Source: Anisus vortex (taxonomy: Eukaryota > Mollusca > Gastropoda > Planorbidae). Taken from it: 64,000 bases of DNA. This document shows positions 18,659-29,034 of the stretch, piece by piece. Under the pieces are notes generated by a model, which searched no databases, was not told the DNA's origin, and saw only the letters and a list, made by a program, of their open reading frames with translations. The stretch's first letter is position 1. Each line of letters starts with the position of its first letter. The stretch is taken from contig OX421497.1 in the NCBI GenBank assembly GCA_949126835.1, positions 3,278,271-3,342,270 of the forward strand, given 5' to 3'. A program made the position numbers and the translations under genes.

Positions 18659-20642
18659 GGGGACGTCCATTAATTACGTCAACAATTTTTAGGCGACTTT
18701 TACCTTCCCCCTCCCCCTTGTAAACAACTGTCAAACTTTCAGAGACCCCCCCCCCTATATAATTACGTCAACAATTTGTACCCCCCCCCCTCTCAAAACA
18801 AGTAACACAGTTTCACAGTTTTAGACGCTTGCTGTTATGTTTAAAATAGATTCGAAACGGACAAGTTTATACTATAATTAATTGTAATACATTTTAAAAC
18901 TTGTTTAAAATATTTCAAATCGACTATAACTCTCATAGGCGTAGCCACAAATGGAGTGTAATATGGTTCCTACTCCCCTCACTCGCCCCTCCCACATTTT
19001 TTTTCCAATCTGAGGATCTTAACAATATTTCTTTCCTTTTTGTTTACTATTGTTCTTTTCTTATAAATATTTAATATTTTCAAATTTTACGTTTCACTAA
19101 TGAGCTTTTGGTACAATGTTAAATAGTGTAGGGGGAAATTGTGCACCAGTTGTTAATTATAACCTTCTATTTTAACCATATGTTCACTATTCCTTCTTGT
19201 ATTTATAATTGTCCACACACACACATTATACACACTGTAGTTACTTTCCCTGTCCCCTGCCTCTCCTACGTTGCACCATTTGCCACCCACACCTTGCAAT
19301 CCTGGCGACGCCACTGATACTAATACATTTTTATCTCATAAAATTTTTACAGAAAATTAGAAATTAAAACTTAAAAATTACTAAATAGAACTATGTAGCC
19401 TAATCGACCTAATTTTAATGTTTCACCTATTATAACTCAGCAAACATATATGTCTATATATCAGAATGAGGTATATTAAAAGGAAAGATGGTAGGCTAAG
19501 TATTTCGTACTTCATGTGGTGGGCCACGAATTATTTTTCTGAAGGAAATATTTAAAAATAACCATGTTGGAGATTCACACAATTCACTTCATTCAATGCT
19601 GTGCAAAGATTACTTATAGTTTCAGTGTCTCAGAGAGGGCCTATTGTTGTTTTTACTTCTATTGTCAATCTCAGCCATCGCTTACATGGCTTACATAACG
19701 AACGCCAGTAGTCTCTGGCGCCTAATTTAGATGTACTGAGAGGCAAAAAACTGGGTTTCTAAACGTACTCTGCAGACAGTTTGTTGGTGTGTTTGTGTTC
19801 CTTTGTTATTCCAGCCACCATGTCTCGCTAGACTATGGTTGCCAGACGTCCGGTAAAAGGAAGACATGTCCTCCTTTTTAGACTCGTGTCCTCCGTCCGG
19901 CAGCCAAAGAACAAAACCTTTAAATTGTCCGGCTTTTTTTACTGTTTTGTTTTGTAGGCATTAAGACAAATACATTTTTAAAAATAGTATAAACATGTTA
20001 AGAATATAATTAATAAACAGGTGGGGATTTGTACAAGAATAGAATTATCCTTTTTTCAAGACTCTGTCATGAGCTTTACAGTTGCCCAACCAAATGCAAG
20101 CTGCCCATCAGCCTACAATGAATTTATATGTTATTTTTAACAAAACTGTTTCTGGATCAGTTTACCAATAAACACTTAAACTTTGTGGCAGCTCTTGTAA
20201 TAAAAATATACGGATTGCGGGTTTAATTAAAGCGAAACTATCCAATTAAGACACAATGGACAACCCTACGCTTGACAGCGAAGGTGATGTTTTCTTCAAT
20301 TTTGATCGGTCACACTGCCTTGCTAACAATTGCATTAGATTCCACCCATCTACAAACTAACAAGATGAACACAAAAAGGGAATATCAACTGTAGTTTCCA
20401 TAACTGATATATTTGTATTAACGTAAAACAATGTTTTTACATGTTAGGCCTATCTATGTAAGTTGAACAGGGCAAATTTAGAATTTTGTAATAAATTTGT
20501 ATAGGCTAATTATTTATTTCATAAAAAGTAACATTGTTGACGTCAACATGTCTTGACCTCCCCCTCTCCCCCATGTCAACAATTGTCAAACTTTTTCAGA
20601 CCCCCTCCCTCCATTTTGTTGACGTAATTAATGGACGTCCCC
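18659..20642. mobile_element. DNA transposon with perfect 27-bp inverted repeats
   Basis: The ends are perfect inverted repeats beginning GGGGACGTCCATTAATTACG and continuing seven more bases. Pyrimidine-rich CCCCCTCCC stretches follow on both sides. The flanks share CTAG on each side; the exact duplication length (3-6 bp) is ambiguous because it merges with the terminal G/C run. The superfamily is unassigned. No transposase frame is readable. The interior holds other element ends (CCTGGCGACGCCACTG near 19302; TTGCCAGACGTCCGG near 19849). Confidence 0.8.
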
Positions 20643-20848
20643 CTAGGCACTTGACATTTGCTCCGTCCCCCCACCACCTCGAAGCTATTTAGTAATTTAG
20701 CAAATTAAAAGCACTAGTACAGAACCAGGCTTTTGATCTTATGTAAAGATTTGCCACCGGGGCTCTAGGCTGGCTCTCCTAAAAAAGATTTCACTAAAAG
20801 GTAAGTCTAGAATCCAGTTACCTCCAGAGTAACACATATGGTAGTCAT

Positions 20849-21018
20849 GGTGAAGCCGGCTGGTCCAGCGACGTTAGTTCACCGGACTGTCAACCCAAAA
20901 CCAACAGATACGTCGCGGGTTCTATCCCCGTCACCGACCGATCCATGTCGTCCTGCAGGAGTTTTGGGCTTAGTGGACGTAATAATCTAAAAGGAACGTC
21001 TGTAAACCTATAAGCTAG
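20849..21018 (+). mobile_element. tRNA-derived SINE-B, CR1-type tail
   Basis: The head GCCGGCTGGTCCAGCGACGT with a downstream GGTTCTATCCCC corresponds to the A and B boxes of a tRNA-derived SINE. A body with AGTTTTGGGCTTAGTGG follows. The 3' end (GACGTAATAATCT, then AACGTCTGTAAAC) matches the tail of the CR1-like LINE at 22 kb. Such tail sharing lets a SINE use the LINE's reverse transcriptase. Confidence 0.7.
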
Positions 21019-21510
21019 TCGTAATTTTTTTTTAGGCCTAGTGGCCTAGTGCCAAGGTTGCCTAGATTATAAAATTATCGAGTTATCATAAGTTATTGTT
21101 GTTCTGTGTCACAATGTTTCATGAATTTATTTTTGTTTTATATTTTATTATGTTTATTAATTATTAATGTTATTGTTAACTTGTTATATATTGTTAATTT
21201 GATTTTCTTTAGTATTAAATATGGGGCCTAGCTTGGTCTCTAGTAGGGGGCCTAAGTAAACAAGATGACAGATTGCAGCACGCCTTTGCCAAGAACATCT
21301 TTTAGCACACAAATACTACAGACAATCGGAGATACCCGGTAATTCAATTTTTTTTCACTTGACTGTATATTTAATATTTTAATTTCTTCATATTACTGTG
21401 GAGACCCCGTTAGGACCGAGGAAAGAGTCCACAATATAACTACACATAAAATATATAAAAAAAAACATCACAAACAAGAATTATAAACAGATGTCAATTT
21501 AGGTTTTTAG
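21019..21510. other. AT-rich intergenic, no gene seen
   Basis: No coding sequence, repeat unit or element end was recognised here apart from the octamer TAGGCCTA near 21032. Confidence 0.5.
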
Positions 21511-21518
21511 TCCAGCCA

Positions 21519-21600
21519 GGGCCGTATTTAGGTTTGTGGGGGCCCTGTTCCGAAATTTATGTGGGGGCCCCTCTTGGCCCCGCTCCTACCTTCCGACATT
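21519..21600 (+). mobile_element. DNA-transposon terminus (CAGGGCCGTATTTAGG type)
   Basis: CAGGGCCGTATTTAGG followed by GGGGGCCC-rich DNA is close to the terminus at 13.97 kb. The opposite end was not found before the CR1-like LINE, so it may be truncated or interrupted by it. Confidence 0.4.
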
Positions 21601-21956
21601 ACCATGTGTACAATGTTGCTGATGGTGAATAAAAACCAGTAACCCACTGCCTGAGTCTTACTTACTGCCAATTAGGCGAGAAAATTATAGCCTTTCACTT
21701 CATTTAACTTCAAATGCTAATTTGAACACTCATACATGAACAACCATGTAGGTCTACAGAGTATCAGTGTCAGTTAACAATCAAATTGGATTTCTCCTTC
21801 ACAGTATTTCTTGCAGTATTTACTAGTTCAGTTCAGTTTTTTTTCGATATTTATGGGAATCTATTATTTTAAAAGTTCTAAAAAATTAAGACTGCTAAAA
21901 AATTATAAAATTTTTTAAAATATTTTATATTTTTATTGAACAAAAAAAAGATAGAT

Positions 21957-24900
21957 CTATCTTATCTTATCTTATCTTATACATTACAGACGCTCCTTCT
22001 ATAAAGAAGATTATTGCGTCCTACGCTCATCCGTGGTCCGAGTCTAGTCTTGCATTTTTATTAATGTTTTAAATGATGTTAGGTTATTGGTTTTCCTGGT
22101 TTGTTCAGGCAACCCATTCCATGCCCGAATGCCACTCGGGAAGAAAGAGTACTTATATGCATTTGTTCTCGCATAAGGGACAAGGAAGGTGTTTTTGTCT
22201 TTATGTTTATCTGAGCTTTGCAACAGATTGTTATTGGGTTGTATTTCTAAATTAGAGTTTAATGCCTTATGTATTATTACTACTTTACTCTTTGCCCTTC
22301 TGTCCTCTAGTGTTTCTAGGTTTAGTGATTTGACTAATGGTGTTACTCTTGTCAATTGGGAATATTCACTAGTTATAAACCTTGCAGCTCTTTTTTGAAT
22401 TTGTTCTAATTTTTTAATGTTTTCTTTAGTTGATGGGTCCCATACAGATCCTGCATATTCTAGTATAGGCCTAACTAATGTGAGATAGCATTTTAGTTTT
22501 ATATTCTTATTACATTTGTAAAAGTTCCTTTTTATGAATCCTAATGTTTTGTTTGATTTTTTAATTACTTCATCAATGTGAGGGTTCCAAGATAACTTAT
22601 CATTTATTATTACTCCTAGATACTTAGCATTGCTAGTTTGAGTTAGTTCTTTACCATGAATGAAGTAGTTTGTTATTATTTGTTTCTTTTTCTTGGATAC
22701 CCTTATTAGTTGGCATTTTTCTGGGTGAAAAGACATACTCCAGTTTGATTCCCATTTTTGTAGTTCATCTAGGTCTTTTTGTAAAAGTTCACTATCTTTT
22801 CCTGTCTTTATTATTCTATAAATTATGCAATCATCAGCAAATAATCTTACTTTTGTGCCTGTGTTGATGCAATTTGGCAGATCATTAATGTAAATTAGAA
22901 ATAGTAGGGGCCCTAGAACAGTTCCTTGTGGAACTCCTGAGTTTACTGTTATTGGTGATGACTTAGAGCCATTTATTATCACTGTTTGTTCTCTGCCTAT
23001 AAGAAAGTCCTGAATCCACTGATGTAAGGGACCAGAGATGCCAAAGTATTTAAGTTTTTTAAGAAGACTAGAATGATGAACTTTATCAAATGCTTTTGAA
23101 AAATCTAGTAATATAGCATCAATTTGGTTGTTATTATCTAATCCCTTAGACAAGTCATCTATTAAGCCTATCAATTGAGTCTCACATGATCTATTTTTCC
23201 TGAAGCCATGTTGGTGTGGGCACAGTGCATTTAGTTTGTCTAGATGATTTACTATACTACTATATATTATATGTTCAAGTAATTTACATGTTATGCTTGT
23301 TAGAGAAACAGGTCTATAATTTCCGGGGTCAGATTTATCTCCTTTTTTGAAAAGGGGGGTTACATTGGCTAATTTCCAATCTTTGGGCACTTTGCCCTGG
23401 TTTAGAGAGGCCTGAAAAAGTATTTTAAAGATTGGAGATATTTCATTAGTTAGTTCTTTAAGCAGTCTTGCTGGTATTTCATCTGGACCAGAAGCTTTGT
23501 TTACTTTTAAGTTGGTTAGGAGTTGTTTAATGCCTTTTTCATCTACATTTATATTTCCTATCTCTTCTAGTTTGTTTAAATTTATGAATATTTCTTTGTC
23601 ACCTGGATTTGAAAAAGATGATGCAAAGTGTGTGTTTAGGATATTAGCTTTAGTTTCATTATCATTATAAGTTTTGTTGTTTTGGCCTTTTAGTGGAGCT
23701 ATGCCTGTAGTGTCCATTTTTCTTGATTTAATGTAGGACCATAAGTTTTTATTATTATCTTTAGAAATTACATTGTTTACATATTCATTCTGCAGCTGTC
23801 TGCTTAGTTTCTGAGTTAAATGTTTAATTTTTAGGTATTTTTTATGTAGTCTAATTGAATTAGTTGCCTTAAACTTTTTGAATAGATTTTCTTTTTGTTT
23901 ACACAGTTTCTTTAGTTTAGTGTTAAACCAACATTTGTTAATTTTATTTGATGTTTGTTTTGTTGGCACAGAGTCAGCCATTATTGCTTTTAAGTTGGTT
24001 TTTATAAATTGCCAAATATCTTCAACTGGACTATCTATATTGTATTTAGTAAGAAAATTGGTTTGGAATTTTATTGCTGCTTGATGTAGTTCTGTTGTGT
24101 TACATTTATTCCAGAGATAAATTATTCTTTTAGGTTTCTTGCTAATTTGGATTTTTATTTTGTTATTTACTCTGACAATATCATGATCTGAAAGTCCAGG
24201 GATTATTTCATAATCTAATACTAGTCCTGGTCTGTTCGTTAAAAATAAATCTAGTATATTATGGTTTCTTGTTGGTTTTTTATTAATTTGGTCTAAGTTT
24301 AGATTTTGGATGGTATTGATAAACATTTCATTTATTTCTTTTGTGTTTTGGTGCTTTTCTATTGAGTAGCTATTCCAATTTATATCAGGGAGGTTGAAGT
24401 CCCCCATTATCCAAATTATAGCATTTTTATATTTAGTTTCAATACTTGTCAGCTGATTACACAGATCAGACATGTACTCTGATGTTGAGTTTGGTGGTCT
24501 GTAAACACTGCCTACAATTAGTGGTTTGGAATTAGGTCTGCTTATTTTACAAAATACTGACTCTATGTTATTTTGAGGTTCTAATTTAATTTCTTCAGCT
24601 ATTAGGGTAGATTTTATGGCTAGTAAGACTCCTCCATGCCTGTCTGACCTATCTTTCCTAAAAATTTCATAATTATTATTGAATATCTCTGTGTTGTAAA
24701 TATCTGGGCTAAGCCATGTTTCGGAACCTGCAATTATGTCTGGTTCTTCATTATTTATTAAAAGTTCCAAATCAGCTTTTTTATTTTTAATGCTTTGGAA
24801 ATTTATTGTAAGAGTTTTGAGGTGATGCTGATTTGGGGTTTTATGGGATTTAGTGTTAAAGAGTGTCTTTTTACTTTTTTTTATTGGTGTTGATCTAGCT

Positions 24901-25445
24901 AAGGGTTTATTTAGGTCTAAATTATTAACTTCTGGGCTTGTCAAGGCACTGTAGGGGTTTGTGGTATCCAGGTCATGAGAATTAAACAGACCTGAACTAA
25001 ATTGTGGCAACCCACACTGTACACAGTGCCAAGAGGCATCTTTATTTCCTAATGCTATATAAATTGGGGTGTTCATATGCAAGCATGCAGCATGGTACCA
25101 TTCATCACAGGTGTCACATTGAATGGCTCGTTGTTTTGCTGTGCATGACTTACTGCAAATGTTACATCTATCTCTAACTGTCTTGACTGGGCCTGGGTTG
25201 GATTCTACATCGCCAGCCAAGAGCAACAATAGTACTAAATGATTTTGTCTGTACCTGCAAATTTTGTGTTTAAAATGGTTTAGGGAGATCTTTTTTAGGA
25301 GGATATAAGCATGAGTGTTGTCAATATCTTTGATGTTGTGGTTATTAATTATTATCTGCTTATGGACAATTTCATGTTTGGGTAGTTTTAGTGCCCTTAC
25401 CAGAACTAGGGCTAAGACTAGGATTACAAGTTTCATTTCCTTTTT
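21957..25445 (-). mobile_element. CR1-like LINE, apparently intact ORF
   Basis: This minus-strand element comprises a 1130-codon ORF (25436 to 22044), about 85 bp of 3' untranslated DNA with a conserved hairpin, and a pentamer tail of the AAGAT type (about 21957-21980). The 5' untranslated start is not defined; AT-rich DNA follows beyond 25445. 3'-truncated relatives of it are scattered through the window (1.06, 8.0, 13.2, 36.6, 41.7, 42.5 and 44.7/47.8 kb), so the family has been active in this genome. Confidence 0.9.
22044..25436 (-). CDS. CR1-like LINE polyprotein: 2A, PHD, endonuclease, RT
   Basis: This is an uninterrupted 1130-residue frame. Residues 1-19 are strongly hydrophobic and signal-like (MKLVILVLALVLVRALKLP). 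A 2A ribosome-skipping motif, GDVESNPGP, ends at residue 83. A PHD finger follows, with Cys91, Cys94, Cys107, Cys110, His115, Cys118, Cys138 and Cys141. An apurinic-type endonuclease spans about 205-430 (INFQSIKNKK, GSETWL, IMGDFNLPDINW, LSDHDIV). The reverse transcriptase spans about 640-920 (GPDEIPARLL, NYRPVSLTS, the FSKAFD block, GVPQGTVLGPLLFLIYINDL, FADD). It is followed by the LSWNPHIDEV/WNGLPE C-terminal domain usual in CR1 and jockey elements. Skipping at the 2A would release an 82-residue leader from the PHD-EN-RT protein. All key motifs are present. Confidence 0.9.
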   Translation of the reverse strand: MKLVILVLALVLVRALKLPKHEIVHKQIIINNHNIKDIDNTHAYILLKKISLNHFKHKICRYRQNHLVLLLLLAGDVESNPGPVKTVRDRCNICSKSCTAKQRAIQCDTCDEWYHAACLHMNTPIYIALGNKDASWHCVQCGLPQFSSGLFNSHDLDTTNPYSALTSPEVNNLDLNKPLARSTPIKKSKKTLFNTKSHKTPNQHHLKTLTINFQSIKNKKADLELLINNEEPDIIAGSETWLSPDIYNTEIFNNNYEIFRKDRSDRHGGVLLAIKSTLIAEEIKLEPQNNIESVFCKISRPNSKPLIVGSVYRPPNSTSEYMSDLCNQLTSIETKYKNAIIWIMGDFNLPDINWNSYSIEKHQNTKEINEMFINTIQNLNLDQINKKPTRNHNILDLFLTNRPGLVLDYEIIPGLSDHDIVRVNNKIKIQISKKPKRIIYLWNKCNTTELHQAAIKFQTNFLTKYNIDSPVEDIWQFIKTNLKAIMADSVPTKQTSNKINKCWFNTKLKKLCKQKENLFKKFKATNSIRLHKKYLKIKHLTQKLSRQLQNEYVNNVISKDNNKNLWSYIKSRKMDTTGIAPLKGQNNKTYNDNETKANILNTHFASSFSNPGDKEIFINLNKLEEIGNINVDEKGIKQLLTNLKVNKASGPDEIPARLLKELTNEISPIFKILFQASLNQGKVPKDWKLANVTPLFKKGDKSDPGNYRPVSLTSITCKLLEHIIYSSIVNHLDKLNALCPHQHGFRKNRSCETQLIGLIDDLSKGLDNNNQIDAILLDFSKAFDKVHHSSLLKKLKYFGISGPLHQWIQDFLIGREQTVIINGSKSSPITVNSGVPQGTVLGPLLFLIYINDLPNCINTGTKVRLFADDCIIYRIIKTGKDSELLQKDLDELQKWESNWSMSFHPEKCQLIRVSKKKKQIITNYFIHGKELTQTSNAKYLGVIINDKLSWNPHIDEVIKKSNKTLGFIKRNFYKCNKNIKLKCYLTLVRPILEYAGSVWDPSTKENIKKLEQIQKRAARFITSEYSQLTRVTPLVKSLNLETLEDRRAKSKVVIIHKALNSNLEIQPNNNLLQSSDKHKDKNTFLVPYARTNAYKYSFFPSGIRAWNGLPEQTRKTNNLTSFKTLIKMQD

Positions 25446-26425
25446 TAATACTTTTATTTAATAGTTTGGTGTATTTTATAATTAAATATAGTAGTTCTAA
25501 TTGATGTTTATTGTTTTGTAAATAGGCTATAGCCTAGGGACTATAGGCTATAGGCCTGTTACTACTTAGAATTTAGGCTAAGGTTTAATAATTTGGTAAC
25601 CTTATATATTCTTATATAAAGTTATATAGTATAGGTCTAGTGGCGATTGTATTGTTTAAATACTAATAAAACGAATGTTATTATTTGTCTCTTATATAAT
25701 TAATTATGTTTTATTACTATAATATGTGTTTATTTGTCTGAGTTTCTTTATTATTTATTATAATTGGGCTTAAGTAATTATTTTAAACCTGGCCTAGACC
25801 AGTAATTGTAAACAAACAATTCGAATATGGGGTCAATATGGCGGCCTCCGAAGCGCCAAGTATAAATAATACTTTAAGCTCACTGTTACGAGCAATTATT
25901 CTATTTAATAGTATTTGCAATATACATATACTAAGTATTAACTTAATTAAAGGTTAGTATAAAGTTTAAATGGGTGTTAGTTATATAAATATAGAAAATA
26001 TATTGAAAAACTTATCCGTGATATGAATGCGTACTAGCCCGAAGCCGGAAGTCGTAATCTAGATTATATATAATATTATATTTCAAATCAACATCAACAA
26101 CAAAATTTGAAATAAAATAATTGAAATATTTCAAGTTCACATCACCCAGTCTTATTGAAACATTGACTCTTCGTGCTATACGAACAACAAATTCTTCAAT
26201 GATGTCATTATCAGTAAAGTCCAATTCAAGAAAGATGTCTGATTCAATGCTGAGAAGACTTAGAGTAGACAGAGTCATGGTTATTCACAGCCTGTTTATT
26301 ATCAACTTCATTTTGGAGAATGATCGTTCACTAGATACATTGGCAACCATAAGTAGGCCTACCGTACCAGATACATTCTTAGGGCAACTTCAATGTTCGG
26401 AAAAGTATCTGCCAGACGTTGATCA
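25446..26425. other. AT-rich intergenic, no gene seen
   Basis: No convincing coding sequence is seen. Some of it may be 5' untranslated sequence of the CR1-like LINE. A small GC-richer patch (GGTCAATATGGCGGCCTCCG, about 25832) stands out but has no recognisable neighbour. Confidence 0.5.
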
Positions 26426-26880
26426 ATAATCCATTTGTAAATTAACTGTTCATATTCATATCCAATGTCATGTTTTTCTTTATTAAATCAGCTTATTGCT
26501 TGGTTAATTCAGCAAACTGAGCCAGTTCATTACCAAGGCAAACGTCCAGATCTTTAGACAAGTTTCAAAGCTGCATGTTGAATTTCATCAGCTGACATAT
26601 GACGTTTACCAAGAAATCCAAATAGTTCACAAACAATAATGTATGCATGAACACGCTGATCAAGTGATTGCTTCAACTGGTCAATAACTGGAAGAAAACT
26701 TTCAACACGGAACTTCTCTTGGTGGTAACTCTGCTTACTGTGCCTGTCCATAGTCCAGTGGTGTCACACAAACACTGCGATGACGTCTGGTATTCATTTT
26801 AACATATTCAGCTGTCCCAGACTTCACTTATCATTGAGCTTCATGATTCATACTCCTCAAAGTTGTTGTGAAAGATTGAT
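26426..26880 (-). pseudogene. hAT/ZMYM-type transposase relic
   Basis: On the minus strand the longest open piece reads FLPVIDQLKQSLDQRVHAYI, then IVCELFGFLGKRHMSADEIQ. Upstream, MNTRR and RSVCVTPLDYGQAQ are readable in other frames. It matches the plus-strand relic at 17.04-17.46 kb. Stops and frameshifts throughout show it is inactive. It resembles hAT-derived ZMYM-like proteins; the RNase-H-like catalytic part is not seen. Confidence 0.55.
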
Positions 26881-27390
26881 TTATGAGGGTATGACATAAC
26901 TGGAAGAATATCAAACTATCAGTGAAGATAGACAGGAGTTAAAAAGACCAATAAATTATACTAGATTGTTCTGTTTACCTTATGAACTAAGCTCACTAAA
27001 TTGATTCAAGGTTACATGGTCAGGGGATCTTGGCGGCAATGGGAGTTAGAGCCAAGATATTGATGTAGAAGGTTGTATGATAAAGGAGCCGATATATTAT
27101 TATACTATACTAGAGACATGAACTTGTGTAATTATAATATGGACTTAGTCTTTATGAATATGTTTCTTCAAGATGGAATTATAGTTGTATTTCTGATGTA
27201 AAGGATTTCTATGTAAATAAATATATTTGTGCTGCGAAATATGAGTTATCAGTTATATATATATTTTGTACGTACAGCCTGTTATTACTTGGACTAGAAG
27301 TTAAAGAACGAAGTTACAAAACAAGATAAAGTGAACAAGTATAGACTATTTTATGAAATGTACAATGGTCAATAAATAGACCATTGACAT

Positions 27391-27826
27391 AATGTCAGGA
27401 ACCCATCAGAGCTGGGGAGATTCAGAAACATACTAGGTGATTGTGTGGCCAGCACAATGCCCAGCCACCTTTACTTTACCCCCAACTACTGTCAGGTACA
27501 CATCAGAGCTGGGGAGACTCAGGGACATACTAGGTGATTGTGTGGCCAGCACAATGTTTTGATCTGTCTTTACTTTACCCCCAACTACTGTCAGGTACAC
27601 ATCAGAGCTGGGTAGACTCAGGAACATACTAGGTGATTGTGTGGCCAGCACAATGTTCTGATATACCTTTAATTGAAACCAACTACTGTCAGGTACCCAC
27701 CAGAGCTCGGTAGACTCAGGGACACCCTCAAATCCTGGGAAAAAAATCCTAGTCTGCACAAGGATTCGAACCCAGGACCCTTTGGATCGCCAGTCGAACG
27801 CTCTGCCGCTCGACTACCGTGTCCCA
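27391..27826 (-). mobile_element. tRNA-derived SINE-A with internal tandem amplification
   Basis: The minus-strand head carries GGTAGTCGAGCGGCAGAGCG (A box) and GGGTTCGAATCC (B box). The body segment around CATCAGAGCTGGG is repeated: copies start near 27403, 27501, 27600 and 27699, a spacing of about 98 bp, each with GTGATTGTGTGGCCAGCACA between. A standard copy at 35.8 kb has this segment once. The open frames here are by-products of the repeat. Confidence 0.75.
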
Positions 27827-27829
27827 TAC

Positions 27830-28380
27830 ATAAACCAGTACCAGTAGAGAAAACATAGAGAATAGAGAGGAACAAACTGATCAGTCTAGTGGTACTATAT
27901 CTGTGTGATGTATTATTATTCATTATTTCAAACTCTTTACATATATTAATGTTAAAACAATAATATTCAACAGGCAAGTAAAAAATTTTAATATTATATA
28001 CCGGTAAAGTGAATAAAAAAAACAACAACTTGTTCTTGATAAAACTCTAGCAGACAATGCCAGTCTGTAGTAGAACTAGTGTATACCTCCCTGTCCTCAC
28101 ACAGTTATACAATTACAGTATAGTACATCATCATTTCAGCACACACACACACGTCTAAATAATATGAATAACATCTAACAATAATACTTGTTGGTGTTTC
28201 AAATATGTAAAAGGTATTTTCTGACATTGTTGAAAAAGACTTGTAAACTTGTAATTGTAATTAGTAATACCGGTACAGAAATATTCTAAAGTTGAAAATA
28301 ATAGAATAAATGGGTATCAATAACAATTTATGATAAAATAATAAACTATAAAATTTTGACTTGACTCTCAAGTCTCAATA
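27830..28380. other. AT-rich intergenic, no gene seen
   Basis: The stretch holds a short CA microsatellite near 28140 and a short ATA/AAT run near 28378. No gene is seen. Confidence 0.5.
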
Positions 28381-28384
28381 ATAA

Positions 28385-28880
28385 TAATAATTGGTCATTT
28401 ATATAGCGCCTCATTCCATGCTAATGCAAGCATGCTCAGCGCGCTTATAAAAACAAAACGACAATACAACTCTAAAATAGTTTTAAACAAGGTTTTATCC
28501 GATGGAGGCACGAAACGAAAATAACATTTTAAAATAGTTTTTTTAAACAAGTTTTTTGCTGATGGAGGTGTACTTGATCAACTTAGTTGAAAAGAAAAGT
28601 CTTCAAATTTTATCTTGAATGTCTTTTTTGACACAGAGTTTTTCAGTGTCTCAGGTAAGCCACAGTGAAAGCGCCATAGATTCAAAGGAGCGCACACCAA
28701 GAGTCCTTTTCCTGGAATTATCATAAACATGGAATTTCCAGGAGAGACTGTGTTGAAGAGCGCAGCATTCTTAACGGGACATGCTTCGGTATGAGCTCTT
28801 TGAGATAGGCAGGTGCTGTGCCTTCCACGCATCCATAGGTAAGGGGCATAATCTTATGATCGATGCGCTTTGTCGCAGGG
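28385..28880 (-). mobile_element. L2-like LINE 3' end
   Basis: On the minus strand the segment encodes, with breaks, a LINE C-terminus (GCVEGTA, LKELIPKH, LRSST, CAPLNLWR, LPETLKNSVSKKTFKIKFED). It is followed by the tail GCGCGCTGAGCATGCTTGCA, TTAGCATGGAATGAGGCGC, TATATAAATGACC and (ATT)n. The protein fragment is homologous to that at 53.3-53.85 kb. Confidence 0.65.
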
Positions 28881-29034
28881 AGCTAGTGGAGCTCAATCAG
28901 GTACCGGTACTGTATCTGCATAAAGAGAAGCCAACCACCAGTGTGACACTCTTTTAACAGTTTCCTTCCCTAACAAAAATTGTTATCTGACTAGCAGATG
29001 AGAGAGTTTGTCCTAAGCACCTCACTTAGGCATG

